A stretch of DNA of 64,000 bases from Kribbella sandramycini (GTDB taxonomy: Bacteria; Actinomycetota; Actinomycetes; Propionibacteriales; Kribbellaceae): contig NZ_JABJRC010000007.1 in assembly GCF_013131805.1 (NCBI RefSeq), forward strand, positions 62,001 to 126,000, read 5' to 3'. Of this stretch, positions 8,907-17,136 are shown one piece after another. Every line of letters begins with the position of its first letter. Position 1 is the stretch's first letter. The notes under the pieces were generated by a model, which saw only the letters and a list, made by a program, of their open reading frames with translations, was not told the origin of the DNA and did not search any database. Position numbers and translations under genes: made by a program.

Positions 8907-9220
8907 CCCCCACCCCAGCCTCGGCCGCTGCCGCCACCACGCCGCCCCTCGACCTCGCTCCAGCACTCGTCCCGGCCCCCACGCCCACTTCAGCGCGCGC
9001 AGCGGCTCCTGCTCCTACTCCTACTCCTACTCCTACTCCTACTCCTACTCCTACTCCTACTCCTACTCCTACTCCTGCCGACAGGATGATCCCGGCCTCA
9101 GGCGTATGCACGGATCGCATCGCCTCGTCTTTCCCTTCCGGCACCGGCTGCTGGACCACCGGCGAGGTCTTCGCCGGTGGTCGGGGACGGGAGGGGGTGT
9201 GTCGTGCAGACCGGGTGTGA
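8903..9220 (+). CDS. Possible leader peptide ORF before dprA, Pro-Thr repeats
   Basis: An open frame of 105 codons starts with an ATG overlapping the yifB stop (ATGA), exactly where dprA starts in many relatives. It encodes an Ala/Pro/Thr-rich peptide with about eleven consecutive Pro-Thr pairs from the CTCCTA repeat. It ends in a TGA that overlaps the proposed dprA start by 17 bases. It may be a coupled leader peptide, or the former N-terminus of DprA separated by a frameshift. No domain is recognisable, and expression is uncertain. Confidence 0.35.
   Translation: MTPTPASAAAATTPPLDLAPALVPAPTPTSARAAAPAPTPTPTPTPTPTPTPTPTPTPADRMIPASGVCTDRIASSFPSGTGCWTTGEVFAGGRGREGVCRADRV
9012..9076. repeat. 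CTCCTA hexanucleotide tandem repeat
   Basis: A perfect tandem array of CTCCTA, ten full units plus CTCCT (65 bases), lies in the yifB-dprA leader. On the sense strand each unit contains CUCCU, the anti-Shine-Dalgarno core sequence. In the leader frame it encodes alternating Pro and Thr. A 6-base unit changes length without shifting the frame. Confidence 0.97.
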
Positions 9221-10421
9221 GGTTGTGGAGCGGGAGGGGCGGCTGTTGGCGGGAGGTGCGGGTGATGGGGTGGGCGGGGTGACTCGGGTGGGGGCGGGTG
9301 GCTCGGGGGATGACGAGCGGTTGGCTCGGGTGGCTTTGGGGCGGGTAATCGAGCCGGGTGACGGTACGGCGCTGCGGGTGTTCGAGGGGTTGGGAGTGGT
9401 GGAGATCTGGGAGCGCCTCCGGCGGAAGGAGACGGGGACGGAGCGTTGGGGCCCTCGGGTCGACGCAGCCCAGCCGGAGCGTGATCTGGAGCGCGGTGCG
9501 GCGGCGGGCGCCCGGTTCGTGATCCCCGGCGATGACGAGTGGCCGGAGCAGCTCGACGTCCTGGACGAGGCGGGGCGAGTGTCCCGGCGAGCCGGCGCGC
9601 CGTTCGGGCTGTGGGTGCGCGGTGCCGGCCTGCTGCAGGCGGCGGTCGAGAGGTCGGTGGCGGTCGTCGGGGCGCGTGCATGCTCGGCGTACGGCGAACA
9701 CGTCGCCGGCGAGTTGGCCTCCGGGCTCGCGGAAAGCGGGTATGCCGTCGTGTCGGGCGGTGCGTACGGCATCGACGCGGCTGCGCACCGCGGAGTCCTC
9801 GCCGCGGACGGCGTCACGGTCGCCGTGCTCGCCTGCGGCGTCGACGTCAGCTACCCCCGCAGCAACTCGGCCCTCTTCAGCCGGATCGTCGAGCGCGGGC
9901 TGGTCGTGAGCGAGCTTCCGCCCGGTTGCTCACCGACCAAACTGCGTTTCCTCAGCCGCAACCGGCTGATCGCGGCCGGCAGCCTCGGCACCGTCGTCAT
10001 CGAAGCCGCCGTCCGCAGCGGCGCCCTCAACAGCGCCGGCTGGGCCGAGCAATGCGGCCGTCCGGTCCTCGCCGTCCCCGGCCCGATCACCTCCCGGATG
10101 TCCGCCGGCACGCACGTCCTGGTCCGCGAACGCGACGCCGTCCTCGTCACCAACGTCGCCGAAATCATCGAAGCCGTCTCCCCCTTGGGCTCCGGCCTCA
10201 CCCCCTACCCCCACTCCCCCACCACCCCCTTCGACGAGCTCTCCCACGAACTCCGCCGAGTCCTCGACGCCGTCCCCGTCAACCACCCGGTCCCCGCCAC
10301 CCGCATAGCCGTCACCGCCGGCCTGGACCTCCCCACCACCCAAGCCGCCCTACAAGCCCTAGCCGCCCTCTCCCTGACCCACCGCTCCCCCACCGGCTGG
10401 CACCTCCCCCCACCCACCTGA
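9204..10421 (+). CDS. dprA: DNA-processing protein DprA
   Basis: DprA binds incoming single-stranded DNA and loads RecA during transformation. The 405-residue protein has a short N-terminal domain (DERLARVALGRVIEPGD). The Rossmann-like DprA core follows (VAVVGARACSAYG near residue 155, SGGAYGIDAAAHRGVL near 185, then SRNRLIAAGS and VPGPI), and a C-terminal winged-helix-like domain completes it. The GTG at 9204 was chosen because a GGAGGGG ribosome binding site lies 8 bases upstream; a GTG at 9177 is an alternative. It is the last gene of the yraN-yifB-dprA unit. The usual start overlapping the yifB stop is out of frame here. Confidence 0.9.
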   Translation: MQTGCEVVEREGRLLAGGAGDGVGGVTRVGAGGSGDDERLARVALGRVIEPGDGTALRVFEGLGVVEIWERLRRKETGTERWGPRVDAAQPERDLERGAAAGARFVIPGDDEWPEQLDVLDEAGRVSRRAGAPFGLWVRGAGLLQAAVERSVAVVGARACSAYGEHVAGELASGLAESGYAVVSGGAYGIDAAAHRGVLAADGVTVAVLACGVDVSYPRSNSALFSRIVERGLVVSELPPGCSPTKLRFLSRNRLIAAGSLGTVVIEAAVRSGALNSAGWAEQCGRPVLAVPGPITSRMSAGTHVLVRERDAVLVTNVAEIIEAVSPLGSGLTPYPHSPTTPFDELSHELRRVLDAVPVNHPVPATRIAVTAGLDLPTTQAALQALAALSLTHRSPTGWHLPPPT

Positions 10422-10494
10422 CAACCCACCCCACCACCCGCCTGACTGCGGGCGCGCCTGGCGGCAGGTGTCTGGGGTCGGTCTGGTGAGGGGG

Positions 10495-11073
10495 CTAGTG
10501 CTGGACTTGGTAGCGGAGGTGGAGGACTCGGTTGCCTTGGAGGACTTCGGGGTTGTCGAGGAGGTGTTGGGTGCTTACTGAGCCGAAGTAGGGTTTGCCG
10601 GAGCCGAAGGCTACGGGGACTACGTCCATGCGGACTTCGTCGACCAGGCCTGCGGCGAGCATTTGGCCGCCGACGTCGCCGGCGGCGACTTCGACGAGTC
10701 GGTCGCCGGCTAGTTGCTGGGCTTTGGTTGCGGCGGCTTCGATGGTGTTGACGAAGTGGAAGGGGGCTTCGGGGTCCCAGCCTTCGGGCGGTGGGCGGTG
10801 GGTGACTACGACGACGTGGTCGACTCCGCCTGGGGGTTTGCCGTCCCAGCCGTCGGTGAGGTCGAAGACGCGGCGGCCGGCGATGGTGACGGCGATCTGG
10901 TCCCAGTAGGCGCGGGTGTAGTCGTAGGACACCTGCGAGACGTTGAGGACGCCGCTGTCGTCGAGGGGGACGTCGCCGCTGGTCAGCCAGTCGAACAGCG
11001 GGCCGGGCTGGTCGTTCGCGTCGGCGATGAAGCCGTCCACCGAGACCGAGCTGTACATGACGACCTTGCCCAC
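10495..11073 (-). CDS. RibD C-terminal/dihydrofolate reductase-like protein
   Basis: A 192-residue protein of the RibD_C/DHFR-like family, cytosolic NADPH-dependent reductases of mostly unknown substrate. It begins MGKVVMYSSVSVDGFIAD, the classic opening of this family, with AGRRVFDLTDGWDG near residue 75, VVVTHRPPPEGW, and GDVGGQMLAAGLVDEV near 140, which forms the nucleotide-binding end. The GTG at 11073 gives the expected N-terminus, with GGAGAACC upstream. Such genes are often single and stress-linked. It follows the AraC regulator gene in the minus-strand reading order with a 67-base gap, which may be a functional link. Confidence 0.9.
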   Translation of the reverse strand: MGKVVMYSSVSVDGFIADANDQPGPLFDWLTSGDVPLDDSGVLNVSQVSYDYTRAYWDQIAVTIAGRRVFDLTDGWDGKPPGGVDHVVVVTHRPPPEGWDPEAPFHFVNTIEAAATKAQQLAGDRLVEVAAGDVGGQMLAAGLVDEVRMDVVPVAFGSGKPYFGSVSTQHLLDNPEVLQGNRVLHLRYQVQH

Positions 11074-11140
11074 AGGGGTTCTCCTTTGCTTGAGGTGCGG
11101 CAAAAGTAGCGCGCGGCGTGGCGGTCGGGCTTGTAAGAAA

Positions 11141-11980
11141 TCAATCGGCCGGGAGCGGCCAGCCGTCGAGGGTGTGGCCGGGGTGCTCACGCAGGAAGCG
11201 CCGCCGGACTTCGAGGTACCGGGTCGGGGTGAGGCCGGTGAAGGCGCGGAACTCGTGCCCGAAGTGCGCCTGGTCGAAGTAGCCGGCGCGAGCGGCGACG
11301 TCGCCCCAGTCGATCTGGTCGGCGGGGTCGAGGGCGAGCAGGGTGGTGGTGAAGCGGTAGCTGCGGGCCAGCCGCTTCGGCGTGACACCGATGAGCGCCT
11401 TGAACCGCTGGGCGAGATAGGTGCTGCTGACGCCGGCTGCCAGGGTCAGGTCGCCGATCGCCACGGCGCCGCTGGTCACCGCGATGAGGCTGCTCGTATG
11501 GCGGACCAGGCCCAGCCCGGCAGTCTCGTTCAGCCGACCCATCAGCTCGGCCTCGAGCAGCGTCAACTGCTCGTGCGGGCCGGACGCCGAGGCGAGTCGC
11601 TCGCGCAGCTCGGCGACGGCGGCCCGGCCCCAGACCTGCTCGATCGTCACCGGCCGATCACACAGCTCGGTCGCGGGCATCGGCACGAGCGGCGCCAGGC
11701 CCCACGGTTTGAAGTGGACGCCGACGGATCGCGTCCAAGGCGGGTAGCTGAACTCCACCGCGCGGGTGGGCACAGTGATCACGCACCCGTCGGCGTACGC
11801 GGCCGACTCGGCGTCGGCGCAGCCGCGGATGCGGAACGGATCACCGAGGTTGACGATGAGCAGCGCCGAGGGGCTCGGCGGCAGCATCAGCCGCGCGTAC
11901 GGCGCCGCGCCCTCGAGGTAGTAGAGGTCGTCGATCAGCCCGTCCAGCGGCGGCCGCGGCGCCCTGGATATGTACTTCAT
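11141..11980 (-). CDS. AraC-family transcriptional regulator
   Basis: A 279-residue regulator. The N-terminal half (about 1-150) starts MKYISRAPRPPLDGLIDDLYYLEG and resembles the DUF6597 ligand-binding domain, with VGVHFKPWGLAPLV. The C-terminal AraC domain (about 170-270) has two helix-turn-helix motifs, including GVSSTYLAQRFKALIGVTPKRLARSYRF and the signature AGYFDQAHFGHEFRAFTGLTPTRYL. It is oriented to read into the DHFR-like reductase gene downstream, so that gene is a plausible target. The ATG at 11980 starts the domain cleanly. Confidence 0.92.
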   Translation of the reverse strand: MKYISRAPRPPLDGLIDDLYYLEGAAPYARLMLPPSPSALLIVNLGDPFRIRGCADAESAAYADGCVITVPTRAVEFSYPPWTRSVGVHFKPWGLAPLVPMPATELCDRPVTIEQVWGRAAVAELRERLASASGPHEQLTLLEAELMGRLNETAGLGLVRHTSSLIAVTSGAVAIGDLTLAAGVSSTYLAQRFKALIGVTPKRLARSYRFTTTLLALDPADQIDWGDVAARAGYFDQAHFGHEFRAFTGLTPTRYLEVRRRFLREHPGHTLDGWPLPAD

Positions 11981-12012
11981 CCCCACAGCATCGCTGATCA
12001 GCCGGGGCGAGG

Positions 12013-12336
12013 TCAGCGGCCGAAGTCGGAATCCTTCGGGACCTCGAGATCGGATTTGGCCAGCTCTTCGATGTTGACGTCGCGGAAGGTGACGACCTTG
12101 GCGTTCTTCACGAAGCGCGCGGAGCGGTACACGTCCCAGACCCAGGCGTCGGCCATGGTGACCTCGAAGTAGACGTCGCCGCCCTCGGTCCGGACCTTCA
12201 GGTCGACCGCGTTGCACAGGTAGAAGCGCCGTTCGGTCTCGACGACGTACTTGAAGATCCCGACGACGTCCTTGTACTCGCGATAGAGCTGAAGCTCCAT
12301 ATCGTTCTCGTACTTTTCGAGATCTTCGGCACTCAC
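12013..12336 (-). CDS. DUF2469 family protein
   Basis: A 107-residue protein starting MSAEDLEKYENDMELQLYRE, the conserved actinobacterial DUF2469 family found just after rnhB. It is small, acidic and cytosolic, with the central motif YVVETERRFYLCNAVDL and no membrane segment. Function is unknown. The start is GTG at 12336. It is 76 bases downstream of rnhB and is likely the last gene of the long S16-to-rnhB operon. Confidence 0.92.
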   Translation of the reverse strand: MSAEDLEKYENDMELQLYREYKDVVGIFKYVVETERRFYLCNAVDLKVRTEGGDVYFEVTMADAWVWDVYRSARFVKNAKVVTFRDVNIEELAKSDLEVPKDSDFGR

Positions 12337-12412
12337 TTCTCCACCTCGCTGGCGCTCGGCTCCGTCGTGAGTGCCAGGGCAGCTCTATTAACTTTTCGCT
12401 CGCTACGCTCAC
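12337..12412. repeat. Extragenic Ser-Glu-Arg type repeats between rnhB and DUF2469
   Basis: The short gap is filled by two related, partly palindromic purine-rich units on the minus strand: GAGCGTAGCGAGCGAAAAG (about 12393-12411) beginning at the rnhB stop, and GAGCCGAGCGCCAGCGAGG (about 12344-12362). Similar GAGCG(TA/CC)GCGAGCG strings are familiar as recurrent extragenic elements in actinobacteria, from memory. Copy number in this genome cannot be judged from one window. Confidence 0.4.
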
Positions 12413-13114
12413 TCATAGGCTGCTCTCCGCTCCGGTGGGACTGGTGACATTCTGTCCCATATCGGGCCGCAGACTGCGGCGGACATTCTCGAACCGCCGT
12501 CGATGTTGCGGGCACGGGCCGTATTCGTCCAGCGCCGCCTGGTGCTCAGGCGTGCAGTAGCCCTTGTGGATCCCGAAACCGTACTGCGGGTACTCCTTGT
12601 CCCAGCGCTCCATCACGCGATCGCGAGTCACCTTGGCAATCACGGATGCGGCGGCGATACAAGCCGCCACGCGGTCGCCCTTCCAGATGGCCAGCCCCGG
12701 TACGCCGAGGCCGTCGACGCTGAACCCGTCGGTCAGGACGTACGACGGGCGGACGTCGAGGCGGAAGAGGGCGCGGCGCAGGGCTTCGAGGTTCGCCACG
12801 TGCATACCCAGGCGGTCGCATTCGGGGGCCTCGATGGAAACCACCGACCAGGCCAGGGCGCGGGCGCGGATCTGGTCGTAGCAGCGCTCGCGGGCCTTGG
12901 CGGTGAGCAGCTTGGAGTCGGCGAGCTCGGGGATCTGGCCGCGTTTGCCGTCGGGCAGGATCACCGCGGCGGCGACCAGCGGGCCCGCGCACGGGCCGCG
13001 GCCGGCCTCGTCGACGCCGGCGATCGGATCGAGGCCGACCCGGCGCAGGGCGCGCTCGTACCCGTACAGCCCGGCGTCCCGCCGCACCGTGCTCCCGCGG
13101 GGCAACACGCTCAT
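12413..13114 (-). CDS. rnhB: Ribonuclease HII
   Basis: RNase HII removes ribonucleotides from DNA and RNA primers in RNA-DNA hybrids. The 233-residue protein has the active-site motif GVDEAGRGPCAGPL near residue 33, the second Asp region YVLTDGF near 130, and AAASVIAKVTRDRVM near 155, followed by GIHKGYCTPEHQAAL. It is in its usual actinobacterial place after lepB, 161 bases downstream, and before DUF2469. The C-terminal tail of about 20 residues is not conserved. Confidence 0.96.
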   Translation of the reverse strand: MSVLPRGSTVRRDAGLYGYERALRRVGLDPIAGVDEAGRGPCAGPLVAAAVILPDGKRGQIPELADSKLLTAKARERCYDQIRARALAWSVVSIEAPECDRLGMHVANLEALRRALFRLDVRPSYVLTDGFSVDGLGVPGLAIWKGDRVAACIAAASVIAKVTRDRVMERWDKEYPQYGFGIHKGYCTPEHQAALDEYGPCPQHRRRFENVRRSLRPDMGQNVTSPTGAESSL

Positions 13115-13275
13115 CCAACCCTCCGCATCACAGAACCCACCCTAGGCACTCGAACCGACGAACCACGCATCCGGTCGGCGCGCTGCCCGCGGGCCGAGAT
13201 ACCGGTCCTGCGCCCCGCGGCACCCGGATCGGGCGGCGGGGCCGGCGGGCGGGGGCGCGATCACCGAAGCAGCGG

Positions 13276-14046
13276 CTACTTGGGTGGCGGTGTCAGGGAG
13301 ATCGACGGCTTCGCCGGTGGCGGGCCGGTGGGGGCGGGGACGGCTTTGAAGGTCTCGGGGACGCCGAGTTTGGACCAGCGGCCGGCCGGCCAGACGACGA
13401 GGATCGCACGGCCGGTGACCTTGTCGAGGGGGACGAAGGCGGCGTCGCCGGGGTTGCCGCCGTCGGCGTCGACGTCCTGAAGGTGGACGCGGGAGTCGCC
13501 GGACGCGGAGCGGTGGTCGCCCATGACGAACACGCGGCCGGCCGGGACGGTGACCTGGAAGTCCATCTGCGAGGGCGCGTCGCCCGGGTACAGGTAGGCG
13601 GTCTCGTCGAGGGGCTGGCCGTTGACGAGCAGGCGGCCCTGGGAGTCGCAGCAGGCGATCTTGTCGCCGGGCATGCCGATCAGGCGCTTGATCAGGTGGC
13701 CGTGGCTGGAGTCCGGGAGCAGGCCGACGACCTCGAAGAACCGGCCGACCGAACCGCGCTTCTGACCGCTCTCCTCGGCGCCGAGCCAGCCGCCCGGATC
13801 CTCGAAGACGACCACGTCGCCGCGCTTGACGTCGGTGATCTTCTCGACCACGACGCGGTCGCCGACCAGCAGCGTGTTCTCCATCGACTCACTCGGGATG
13901 ATGAACATCTGCCCGACGAACGCCCGCAGGATCGAGGAGACGATCAGCGCTCCGACCACGATCAGCACGAACTCGCGGGCGGCCGCCGCGAATCCCGAAC
14001 GATGAGCGGGTTTGGCGGTGTCCGTCTTCGTCGGTGTATCGGTCAC
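13276..14046 (-). CDS. lepB: Signal peptidase I (second tandem copy)
   Basis: Membrane-bound type I signal peptidase that removes signal peptides from exported proteins. The 256-residue protein has an N-terminal transmembrane helix (about 24-44), the nucleophile motif FIIPSESMENTL (Ser near 55), and the general-base motif HLIKRLIGMPGDK (Lys near 125), followed by the GDHRSASGDSR box. The C-terminal 35 residues are Pro-rich. Its start overlaps the stop of the other lepB (ATGA at 14043-14046), so the two are translationally coupled. Duplicated lepB genes between rplS and rnhB are common in actinobacteria. Confidence 0.95.
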   Translation of the reverse strand: MTDTPTKTDTAKPAHRSGFAAAAREFVLIVVGALIVSSILRAFVGQMFIIPSESMENTLLVGDRVVVEKITDVKRGDVVVFEDPGGWLGAEESGQKRGSVGRFFEVVGLLPDSSHGHLIKRLIGMPGDKIACCDSQGRLLVNGQPLDETAYLYPGDAPSQMDFQVTVPAGRVFVMGDHRSASGDSRVHLQDVDADGGNPGDAAFVPLDKVTGRAILVVWPAGRWSKLGVPETFKAVPAPTGPPPAKPSISLTPPPK

Positions 14047-14792
14047 TTCTTCAGCCCCGGCTTCTTGAAGGTTTCCGGAGGACGCAGCATCGTCATCCGG
14101 TCAGACGGCCAGATTACGCAACAGGCCCGGCCAACCACGTTCTCGACCGGGACCATCCCGCCGCCGGGACCGCCCATATGGGCCCGCGAGTCCGCGGACT
14201 CGGCCCGGTTGTCGCCCATCACCCACAGATGTCCGGGCGGGACGACGACATTGAACGGCACATCGGACGGGTGGGCGTCGGGGAGCAGGTACTCGCGCTC
14301 GTCCAGCGAAATGCCGTTCACGGTGACCCGGCCGTCGCGATCGCAGCACACGACCTTGTCGCCCTCGATCCCGATCACCCGCTTGACCAGGTGCCCCTCG
14401 CCGCTGCGCGGCAGGATGCCGACGAACTCGCCGACGCGGCGCAGCGGGCCGGGCTGGACGATCTCCTCGTTCAGCCAGTTACCCGGGTCCTTGAAGACGA
14501 CGATGTCGCCGCGGGTGACATCGCGGTGCAGGTAGCTGATCTTCTCCGCGAGGATCCGGTCGTCCTTGGTCAGCGTGTCGTACATCGACTCCGAGGGCAC
14601 GTAGAACGCCTCGGCGACGAACAACCGGAGCACCACCGTGATGACCAGCGCGAGCACTGTCACGGTGGTCATCTCGGTGAGCAGGCTGAGCAGCGGATTC
14701 CGCTGCTTCAGCCTGCGGTGACGTCCCTTACTGCGGCGAGCCCTGCGCGGTGCGGTGCGCGGGCGAGCGCGAGTCGCAGTGCTCGGCGCCAT
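14043..14792 (-). CDS. lepB: Signal peptidase I (first tandem copy)
   Basis: A paralogue of the gene directly downstream. The 249-residue protein begins with a highly basic 35-residue cytosolic segment, then one transmembrane helix (about 38-60). Catalytic motifs are complete: FYVPSESMYDTL for the Ser nucleophile, HLVKRVIGIEGDK for the Lys base, and MGDNRAESADSR. It is the first of two tandem copies after rplS, with a 27-base gap to rplS, so cotranscription is likely. Different substrate preference of the two copies is plausible but not visible in the sequence. Confidence 0.95.
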   Translation of the reverse strand: MAPSTATRARPRTAPRRARRSKGRHRRLKQRNPLLSLLTEMTTVTVLALVITVVLRLFVAEAFYVPSESMYDTLTKDDRILAEKISYLHRDVTRGDIVVFKDPGNWLNEEIVQPGPLRRVGEFVGILPRSGEGHLVKRVIGIEGDKVVCCDRDGRVTVNGISLDEREYLLPDAHPSDVPFNVVVPPGHLWVMGDNRAESADSRAHMGGPGGGMVPVENVVGRACCVIWPSDRMTMLRPPETFKKPGLKK

Positions 14793-14819
14793 AGGTGACC
14801 GTCGTCAGGTACGCGCGGC

Positions 14820-15182
14820 TCAGGAGGAGGCCGGAACGTCCCGCTTCTCCTTGATCTTGGCTGCCTTGCCGCGCAGCTCGCGCAGGTAGTACAGCTTGGC
14901 GCGGCGGACGTCGCCGCGGGTGACGACCTCGACCTTCTCGACGATCGGGGTGTGCAGCGGGAAGGTGCGCTCGACGCCGACGCCGAAGCTGACCTTGCGG
15001 ACCGTGAAGGTCTCCTGCAGGCCGCCGCCGTGGCGACGGATCACGACACCCTTGAACACCTGGACGCGGGACCGGTTGCCTTCGACGACCTTCACGTGCA
15101 CGTTCACGGTGTCACCGGCGCGGAAGGCCGGGATGTCGTCGCGCTTGCTCGCGTTGTCGAGCTCGTTCAGGATCTTGCTCAT
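14820..15182 (-). CDS. rplS: 50S ribosomal protein L19
   Basis: Large-subunit ribosomal protein at the interface with the small subunit. The 120-residue protein begins MSKILNELDNASKRDDIPAF and has the L19 signatures GDTVNVHVKVVEGNRSRVQVF, GVGVERTFPLHTP and RAKLYYLREL. The ATG at 15182 matches the family start. It follows trmD by 179 bases, and that gap contains a potential structured leader. Confidence 0.98.
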   Translation of the reverse strand: MSKILNELDNASKRDDIPAFRAGDTVNVHVKVVEGNRSRVQVFKGVVIRRHGGGLQETFTVRKVSFGVGVERTFPLHTPIVEKVEVVTRGDVRRAKLYYLRELRGKAAKIKEKRDVPASS

Positions 15183-15204
15183 CAGGGTGTCTCTTTCTCG
15201 CGCG

Positions 15205-15279
15205 TGCCACAGGTCACCCACGAAAGTCGGTGGTGAGAGTCATCGAAAAGCTGCCAGTCGGTGGTCACCCCCTGTGGCA
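15205..15279 (-). promoter_or_regulatory. Possible structured RNA leader of rplS
   Basis: On the minus strand, TGCCACAGG (15279-15271) can pair with CCTGTGGCA (15213-15205). This closes a 75-base element that ends about 22 bases before the L19 start. Inside it the sequence CACCGACT occurs twice and GGTGAC recurs, allowing further pairing. Ribosomal protein leaders that bind L19 are known in other phyla; a match to those models cannot be judged by eye. Confidence 0.35.
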
Positions 15280-15361
15280 GGAGCACCGAAAGAGCAGCAG
15301 CAGACAAGTTTGCCACACGCCCCGCACGGTAACGAAATCCGCCCGTCGCGGCAGCGGAGCG

Positions 15362-16558
15362 TCACTTTCGCCGGCGGCGCTTCCCCAGATAGACGAGGTC
15401 CACGGCCGCGCTGTGCGCCTCGCGCCGGAGCTCCCGGTAGCCCGCCTTCGCGTAGACCGCCAGATTCCGCTCGCTGGCCGCGCCGGTGAAGAGCTCGAAG
15501 GTGGTGACCTCGCCCGGAGCGAGCTTCTCGACGGCCTTCAGCAGCCGGCTGCCCAGCCCCCGGCCCTGCCAGTCCGGAGCGACGACGAGCCGTGCGATCT
15601 CGCCCACCGGCCCGTCAACGGTCAGCTGGACAGAGCCGACGATCCGGCTGCCCGCTACCGCCTTGAGCACGACCCCGTCCCGCAGACGCTCAGCAGCGGC
15701 CTCCGGCGTCTCCAGCAGCGGCGGGATCGCATAGTCGGCGTACCGATGCCCTTCAGCCAGAAAGGCGGCGAGCTGCAGGGTGTGGATCTCCCCCGCGTCC
15801 ACAGGCGTAGCCGGTAGCAGCCGTACGCCGTCCGCGTCGCCCTTGGCTGCCAGTACGTCGCCCCACGCGGCCAGCAGATCCGGACGCCGAGCCGCCGTCC
15901 GCTCGATCGACTGCTCATGCCGCCAGTCGGCGATCTTCGCGTGGTTCCCCGACAGCAGGATCTCCGGTACGTCGTGGCCCCGCCAGCTCACCGGCTTCGT
16001 GTAGACCGGGTACTCCAGCAGCCCATCCCCCGAATGCGACTCCTCAGCCAGCGACTCCGGGTTCCCGATCACGCCAGGCAGCAGCCGGGCCACCGCCTCG
16101 ACCATGACCAGTACGGCGACCTCACCGCCGTTCAGCACGTAGTCGCCGATCGACACCTCGTCGACGCGCATCCGCTCCCCGGCGTACGCCGAAACACGCG
16201 CGTCGATCCCCTCGTACCGCCCGCAGGCGAACGCCAGCCACGGCTCCTCAGCCAGCTCATAAGCCAGCTCCTGCGTGAACGGGCGCCCAGCCGGAGTCGG
16301 CACGATCAACCGCGGCTGCGCCGGACCATCGGGCGGCGCCACCGCATCGAGCGCCTCACCCCACGGCTCCGGCTTCATCACCATGCCCGCGCCACCGCCG
16401 TACGGCGTGTCGTCGACGGTCCGATGCCGGTCGTGCGTCCACTGCCGCAGGTCGTGCAGCCGGACGTCGAGCAGCCCGCTCTGCGCGGCCTTACCGACCA
16501 GCGACACATCCAGCGCGGCCAGGTACTCCGGGAAGATCGTGAGGACGTCGAGCCTCAT
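15362..16558 (-). CDS. trmD: TrmD tRNA (guanine-37-N1)-methyltransferase fused to a GNAT domain
   Basis: The N-terminal part (about residues 1-240) is TrmD, which methylates G37 of tRNAs using S-adenosylmethionine and prevents frameshifting. It shows MRLDVLTIFPEYL, DDTPYGGGAGMVMKPEP, the trefoil-knot cofactor loop SIGDYVLNGGEVA and NPESLAEESH. Residues of about 250-398 form an added GNAT acetyltransferase domain with the acetyl-CoA loop motif VVAPDWQGRGLGSRLL and a terminal YAKAGYREL. Standard TrmD ends near residue 240. It overlaps rimM by four bases (ATGA). The GNAT substrate is unknown. Confidence 0.95.
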   Translation of the reverse strand: MRLDVLTIFPEYLAALDVSLVGKAAQSGLLDVRLHDLRQWTHDRHRTVDDTPYGGGAGMVMKPEPWGEALDAVAPPDGPAQPRLIVPTPAGRPFTQELAYELAEEPWLAFACGRYEGIDARVSAYAGERMRVDEVSIGDYVLNGGEVAVLVMVEAVARLLPGVIGNPESLAEESHSGDGLLEYPVYTKPVSWRGHDVPEILLSGNHAKIADWRHEQSIERTAARRPDLLAAWGDVLAAKGDADGVRLLPATPVDAGEIHTLQLAAFLAEGHRYADYAIPPLLETPEAAAERLRDGVVLKAVAGSRIVGSVQLTVDGPVGEIARLVVAPDWQGRGLGSRLLKAVEKLAPGEVTTFELFTGAASERNLAVYAKAGYRELRREAHSAAVDLVYLGKRRRRK

Positions 16559-17106
16559 CGCTCGCCGTCCGGATCGGTCGGCACGACCTCGGCACCCTCA
16601 GGGTCCAGCAGCCCCGGCCGGTCCGCGACCGTCACGTACTTCGCGTCCAGATCGATCTCCGGCACCAGCTGCTCGACCAGCGGCACCAGTACGGCGTTGC
16701 CGGCCGGCCGCCGGATCTCCAGCAGGTCCTGGGACGGCAGATGGATGACGTCGATGACCTCACCCGCCTCGACGCCGTCCGTGGTGCGAACCTTGAGCCC
16801 GATCAGCTCCCGGTCGTAGAACTCCTCCGGGTCTTCCGGCCGCTCGTCCGCCCCGATCTCGGCCTGGACCTCCAGGTTGCGCAGCAGCTCGGCCGCGGTC
16901 CGGTCCGGCGACTCGGCGAACTTCACCAGCAGCCGCCCGCTGTGCCAGCGGCTGGCGGCCACGGTCAGCGTCTTCGGCGGCTTCGAGACCGTCACCAGCC
17001 GCGCGCCGTCGGCGAACCGCAGGTCGGGCTCGTCCGTCCGGACGATCATGCCCACTTCGCCCTTGATCCCGTGCGCACGGCCGATCCGGCCGACAATCAC
17101 CAGCAC
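16555..17106 (-). CDS. rimM: Ribosome maturation factor RimM
   Basis: RimM binds S19 and assists maturation of the 30S head. The 183-residue protein has the N-terminal motif VGRIGRAHGIKGEV, the RimM N domain to about residue 85, and a C-terminal PRC-barrel (YDRELIGLKVRTTDG onwards) with the family's VPLVEQLVPEIDL. A GTG at 17106 was chosen, with AGAGG eight bases upstream; a TTG at 17115 is an alternative. It sits between a strong hairpin and trmD in the conserved S16-RimM-TrmD-L19 order. Confidence 0.95.
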   Translation of the reverse strand: MLVIVGRIGRAHGIKGEVGMIVRTDEPDLRFADGARLVTVSKPPKTLTVAASRWHSGRLLVKFAESPDRTAAELLRNLEVQAEIGADERPEDPEEFYDRELIGLKVRTTDGVEAGEVIDVIHLPSQDLLEIRRPAGNAVLVPLVEQLVPEIDLDAKYVTVADRPGLLDPEGAEVVPTDPDGER

Positions 17107-17136
17107 CGCGAACAACCTCTTCTCGTGTGTGACAAG

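Noticed and set aside
9012..9076. CTCCTA array as a CRISPR array
   Set aside because: Unit is 6 bases with no spacers and there are no cas genes.
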